A stretch of DNA of 9,128 nt. Origin: Geopsychrobacter sp. Its GTDB lineage: Bacteria > Desulfobacterota > Desulfuromonadia > Desulfuromonadales > Geopsychrobacteraceae. Of the stretch, positions 6,131 through 9,128 are shown in pieces. Positions within the stretch are counted from its first letter, which is position 1. Each line of letters begins with the position of its first letter. The translations under genes and the position numbers were made by a program. The notes under the pieces were generated by a model that was not told the origin of the DNA, ran no database searches, and was given only the letters and a program-made list of their open reading frames with translations. The DNA is taken from assembly GCA_030620915.1 (NCBI GenBank), contig JAUXIR010000038.1, positions 1 through 9,128 of the forward strand, read 5' to 3'.

Positions 6131-7196
6131 CGGCATCCTCCTTGACCCGGCGCAGCCGGAAGTTGATGAAGAAGTCGCCGGCGAGCAGGAAGAACAGGAT
6201 CAGGCCCTGAAAGGCGTAGGCGAAGGCGACCGGCAGCTGCCAGGAGAGTTGCAGACTGTCGCCACCGACCAGCAGAACCCCCATCAATAGTGAGACGATG
6301 ATCACCCCGAGGGCCGATCTGCGTGCCAGCCAGGCGATGATGATTGCGGTGTAGCCGTACCCAGGCGAGAGGCCGTGCTGCAGGCGGTGCTGCAGACCGG
6401 CGACTTCGCTGAAACCGGCGATCCCGGCGATGGCGCCGCTTAAGGCCAGGACGAGGAAGATCGCCAGCCCGGTCTTCATCCCGGCGTAGCGCGCGGCGGC
6501 AGGATTGCTGCCGATCGCCTTGATCTGGTAGCCCCAGATGGTGCGTTCCATCAGCAGGTAGACCGCCAGGGCGCAGAAGAGGGCGAGGAAGAAGCCGCTG
6601 TGCAGGCGGGTATTGAAATATTCGCTGAGGCGTGCGGCATCGACAAACTGGGCGGTGAGGGGAAAGTTGTAGCCGTCGGGATTCTTCCAGGGGCCGTAGA
6701 TCAGGTAGTCGGCCAGCAGGATGGCGATGTAGTTCATCAAGAGGGTGACGATCACCTCATTGACCTGCCAGCGGGCGCGCAGCAGACCGGCGACCGAGGC
6801 CCAGAGTCCGCCGGCGAGGAAGGCGGCGGCAAACATCGCCGGCAGCATCAGCGGTGCTTCGAGGCCGGAGAAGAGTGCGACCCCGGTGGCTCCGCAGGCC
6901 CCCATGTAGATCTGTCCTTCGGCACCGATGTTCCAGATCTGCATCCTGAAGGCGACCGAAACCGCCAGCCCGGTGATGATCAAGGGTGTCGCCTTGACCA
7001 GGGTTTCGGAGATGCCGTAGGTCGAGCCTAGGGCCTCACGCAAGATTTCAAGATAGGCGGCGGCCGGATTAACCCCGGCCGCAAGCAGCAAGAAACCGGC
7101 GACAAACAGGGCGACCAGCACCGAGGCGATGATGGTCAGACTGCGGAAGAGCGCGCTGCCCTGATCGCGTTTTTCGACGCGGAAAGCCAGACTCAT
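6123..7196 (-). CDS. BMP-family ABC importer, inner-membrane permease 1 (NupP-like)
   Basis: From ATG 7196 the protein has 357 residues, usual for the NupP-like subunit. A cytoplasmic N-terminus of about 17 residues leads into a first helix near 20-40. The signature FRMQIWNIGAEGQIYMGA (83-100), the ATPase-contact loop KAIGSNPAAARYAGM (226-240) and the late SPGYGYTAIIIAWLAR segment (277-292) are diagnostic of permeases paired with BMP binding proteins. About eight to ten membrane segments are expected. The frame is open upstream to 7304, but those 36 codons lie inside the ATPase gene and look like shadow sequence. ATG 7196 overlaps the ATPase stop as ATGA and has GAGG eight bases upstream. It should pair with the next permease to form the channel. 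Confidence 0.93.
   Translation of the reverse strand: MSLAFRVEKRDQGSALFRSLTIIASVLVALFVAGFLLLAAGVNPAAAYLEILREALGSTYGISETLVKATPLIITGLAVSVAFRMQIWNIGAEGQIYMGACGATGVALFSGLEAPLMLPAMFAAAFLAGGLWASVAGLLRARWQVNEVIVTLLMNYIAILLADYLIYGPWKNPDGYNFPLTAQFVDAARLSEYFNTRLHSGFFLALFCALAVYLLMERTIWGYQIKAIGSNPAAARYAGMKTGLAIFLVLALSGAIAGIAGFSEVAGLQHRLQHGLSPGYGYTAIIIAWLARRSALGVIIVSLLMGVLLVGGDSLQLSWQLPVAFAYAFQGLILFFLLAGDFFINFRLRRVKEDADA
6137..6143 (-). promoter_or_regulatory. Strong Shine-Dalgarno that sets the start of permease 2
   Basis: AAGGAGG on the - strand is a full-strength ribosome binding site lying inside the end of the upstream permease gene. It touches the ATG at 6136 with no spacing, but is six bases from the ATG at 6130, which is therefore the likely start. 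It allows efficient re-initiation by ribosomes finishing permease 1. Confidence 0.8.
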
Positions 7197-8692
7197 GCCG
7201 ATACCTCGCCGCTCATCATCAGGCCGATCTCTGCACGACTGGAACTGGTCGGGTCGGCATAGCCGATCAGACGGCCGCGGAAGATCACCGCAATCCGGTC
7301 GCAAATTTTATAGAGTTCATCGAGGTCTTCGGAGATCAGGATGGTGCTCATGCCGTTGCTCGCGCCATCGGCAATCACCTTGTGCACATATTCGGCCGAA
7401 CCGATATCGAGGCCGCGGGTTGGATAGAGGGCGACCAGCACCGCCGGTTGCTCGGAGAGCTCACGGGCGATGATGACCTTCTGGATGTTGCCGCCGGAGA
7501 GCAGGCGCACTGGAGAGCCCGGGGGGCCGGCCTTGATCGCGAACTGGCCGATCTTCTCTTCGGCATTGTCACGGATCGCGCTACGGCTCTGAAAGACGCC
7601 GTTTCTAAAACACTTGGCGCGGAAATTCTTCAGGATCAGGTTTTCGTCGAGGCTGAGGTCGGGGACGATGCCGATCGCCTTGCGATCTTCGGGGATATGG
7701 GCGATGCCGGCGATGTAGCTGCTGCGCGCGCAACTGCGGGTGATATCTTCACCTGCGGCGAGCACCCGGCCACTTTCGACCCGGGTCAGTCCGGTCAAGG
7801 CTTCGGCCAGCGCCTTCTGGCCATTGCCGGCGATGCCGAGGATTTCGCCTTTTTGCAGGCGCAGACTGAAGTTGTCGAGATCGGCCAGACCCCGGTCGTT
7901 GCGCACCGAGAGGTTTTCGATCTCGAGCACGATCTCCTCACTGAAGGGCAAGGATTTCTGCCACTCGGGAATGCGGTCGCCGCCAATCATCAATCCGGCC
8001 AGCTTTTTCTGATCGAACTCGCCCTTCTCCAGGGTGGTGACGCTGCGGCCCTTCTTGAGGATGGTCACCCGGTCGGAGATCTCCATCACCTCGCGCATCT
8101 TGTGGGAGATGAAGATGATGCACTTGCCCTGCTGCTTGAGGCGCAGCAGGACCTGGAAGAGCTTAGCCGCCTCCTGCGGGGTGAGGACCGCGGTCGGTTC
8201 GTCGAGGATCAACAGGCGACAGTCGCGCAGCAGCAATTTGATCAGCTCGATCCATTGCTGGGCGCCGATCGAGAGTTTCCAGACCGGGGCATTGAGATCG
8301 AGGTCGAGGCCGAACTCCTCGATGGTCTGCTCGATCCTGGCGCGCTGCTGGCGGCGCGAGAAGAGCAGCGGCACGCCTTGCAGGGCGATCATGATGTTTT
8401 CGAGTACGCTGTGCGCCGGAACCAGCATGAAGTGTTGATGAACCATGCCGATGCCCAACGCCAGCGAATCGCGCGGCGAGGCGAAGCGGACCGGCTGGCC
8501 ATCGAGCTGCAGACCGCCGCTATCCGGCGCGTAGAAGCCGGTCAGGACATTCATCAGGGTACTCTTGCCGGCGCCATTCTCGCCGAGCAGGGTATGGATC
8601 TCCCCCGCGCGGATCGAGAAGGAGACATCGTCGAGGGCGATCACGCCGGGGAAGGTCTTGCGGATATGTGTCAGTTGCAGAAGATCAGGCAT
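7193..8692 (-). CDS. BMP-family ABC importer, double ATP-binding subunit (NupO-like)
   Basis: This is a cytoplasmic ATPase with two fused nucleotide-binding domains (499 residues from ATG 8692). Domain 1 has Walker A GENGAGKST (37-45), Q-loop Gln86, signature LSIGAQQ (140-146), Walker B LLILDEP (160-166) and His197. Domain 2 is degenerate, as usual in this family: GIAGNGQKAL (286-295) replaces Walker A, LLSGGNIQK (397-405) is a good signature, ALYPTRGLD (421-429) lacks the catalytic Glu, and SEDLDE replaces the switch His. So one composite site should hydrolyse ATP. Relatives usually read LSVGEQQR in domain 1, so Ala and Trp here at the Glu and Arg positions are mildly unusual. An in-frame GTG at 8758 would add 22 residues. 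I prefer 8692 because the family starts just before LLQLTHIRKTFPG, although its Shine-Dalgarno is weak. The sugar-type ABC ATPases are the main alternative, and the flanking genes favour the BMP type. Confidence 0.94.
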   Translation of the reverse strand: MPDLLQLTHIRKTFPGVIALDDVSFSIRAGEIHTLLGENGAGKSTLMNVLTGFYAPDSGGLQLDGQPVRFASPRDSLALGIGMVHQHFMLVPAHSVLENIMIALQGVPLLFSRRQQRARIEQTIEEFGLDLDLNAPVWKLSIGAQQWIELIKLLLRDCRLLILDEPTAVLTPQEAAKLFQVLLRLKQQGKCIIFISHKMREVMEISDRVTILKKGRSVTTLEKGEFDQKKLAGLMIGGDRIPEWQKSLPFSEEIVLEIENLSVRNDRGLADLDNFSLRLQKGEILGIAGNGQKALAEALTGLTRVESGRVLAAGEDITRSCARSSYIAGIAHIPEDRKAIGIVPDLSLDENLILKNFRAKCFRNGVFQSRSAIRDNAEEKIGQFAIKAGPPGSPVRLLSGGNIQKVIIARELSEQPAVLVALYPTRGLDIGSAEYVHKVIADGASNGMSTILISEDLDELYKICDRIAVIFRGRLIGYADPTSSSRAEIGLMMSGEVSA

Positions 8693-8773
8693 CTTGTCCA
8701 GTTGTCGGTCGATGAGAGGCTGCAGCCGGGCTGAACTGGAAGAATGTGCCCGGGCCACGCGTCAGAATGAAAA

Positions 8774-8805
8774 AGGCAGGCTCAACATTTAAGTCGAGCC
8801 TGCCT
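8774..8805 (-). terminator. Terminator-like hairpin inside the operon, after the BMP gene
   Basis: AGGCAGGCTC (8774-8783) and GAGCCTGCCT (8796-8805) form a perfect 10-bp stem with a 12-base loop. On the - strand the stem runs into TTTTCATTC, so it has the form of an intrinsic terminator. It sits 18 bases after the binding-protein stop and about 80 bases before the ATPase start at 8692. In a transporter operon this position suggests partial termination or 3'-end protection, giving more binding protein than membrane complex. Confidence 0.78.
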
Positions 8806-8823
8806 CGAATCCAGCGGTAGTGC

Positions 8824-9128
8824 TTACTTGGGGATGGTCCCCTGGACGCCTTCGACAAACCAGTTCATGCCGAGCAGTGCACCGTCATCGAGGCTGGTGC
8901 CGGCGGCGACAACTTCCTTACCGTTCTGATCCTTAAGCGGGCCGGTGAAGGGCCGCAGGCTGCCGTCGATGATCGCTTGCTGTTTCTCGGCGACCAGGGC
9001 TTGAACCTCGGCCGGGACCTTATCGCTCATCGGAGCCAGCTCGACCAGTTTCTCCTTCATCCCCCACCAGCTCTGCTCGCTCTTCCAGCTGCCGTCTTTC
9101 ACTTCGGCGGCGGTCTTGGTGTAGACCG
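8824..9128 (-). CDS. BMP-family substrate-binding protein, C-terminal part (partial)
   Basis: The - strand frame is open from the window edge to a TAA at 8826-8824 and gives the last 100 residues of a periplasmic binding protein of the basic membrane protein (BmpA/Med) family. The conserved end is clear: SWKSEQSWWGMK, then KVPAEVQALVAEKQQAIIDG, FTGPLKDQNGKEV, and LLGMNWFVEGVQGTIPK. This family delivers purine or other nucleosides to ABC importers. The signal peptide and most of the ligand pocket lie outside the window, so specificity cannot be read. An internal GTG at 9102 is not the start, because coding sequence continues past it. It is the first in-window gene of the importer operon, and any upstream control such as a purine riboswitch would be beyond 9128. 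Confidence 0.92.
   Translation of the reverse strand, partial: VYTKTAAEVKDGSWKSEQSWWGMKEKLVELAPMSDKVPAEVQALVAEKQQAIIDGSLRPFTGPLKDQNGKEVVAAGTSLDDGALLGMNWFVEGVQGTIPK

Noticed and set aside
5753..7031. Long + strand open frames opposite the two permease genes
   Set aside because: They are rich in Gly, Asp, Glu, His and Gln, have no family features, and lie fully inside well-supported permease genes, as expected for GC-rich antisense frames.
7382..8734. 450-codon open frame on the + strand opposite the ATPase gene
   Set aside because: It is the antisense shadow of a GC-rich gene. Its translation is an unlikely run of charged and low-complexity residues with no recognisable family, while the other strand encodes an intact ABC ATPase with all motifs.

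Overview
The window looks like chromosomal DNA from a GC-rich Gram-negative bacterium. The Lon protein, the compact overlapping operon and the gene content would fit a Desulfuromonadales/Geobacterales-type deltaproteobacterium, but that placement is my inference from sequence style and no marker gene here proves it. No mobile element, phage gene, CRISPR array, tRNA or rRNA is visible.

Left part (1-1936). The window opens with the last 41 codons of a threonine ammonia-lyase (ACT-domain end, + strand). It converges on a DMT/EamA-family membrane transporter on the - strand (175-1035). A 427-base AT-rich gap follows, holding only candidate promoters and a short palindrome. Next comes a 157-residue soluble protein of unknown family (1463-1936, +). 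This part has visibly lower GC than the right half.

Middle (2013-4667). A complete ATP-dependent protease Lon lies on the - strand, convergent with the unknown gene. Upstream of lon is a 273-base spacer carrying a strong intrinsic terminator (12-bp stem) that ends the next operon.

Right part (4668-9128). A - strand operon reads, in transcription order: BMP-family periplasmic binding protein (only the C-terminal 100 residues are in the window), an intrinsic-terminator-like hairpin, a double-domain ABC ATPase, two inner-membrane permeases and a xanthine phosphoribosyltransferase (xpt). The last four genes overlap their neighbours by 4-8 bases (ATGA junctions or an internal Shine-Dalgarno), which points to translational coupling. 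The layout is that of a BmpA/NupOPQ-type nucleoside importer joined to a salvage enzyme. The imported purine (nucleoside or base) would be turned into XMP or GMP by Xpt using PRPP. The hairpin after the binding-protein gene probably lets the binding protein be made in excess over the membrane complex.

Most of the window is ordinary housekeeping and salvage content. The points most worth a second look are the xpt-transporter coupling, the shortened C-terminus of Xpt, the internal hairpin, and the unidentified 157-residue protein.
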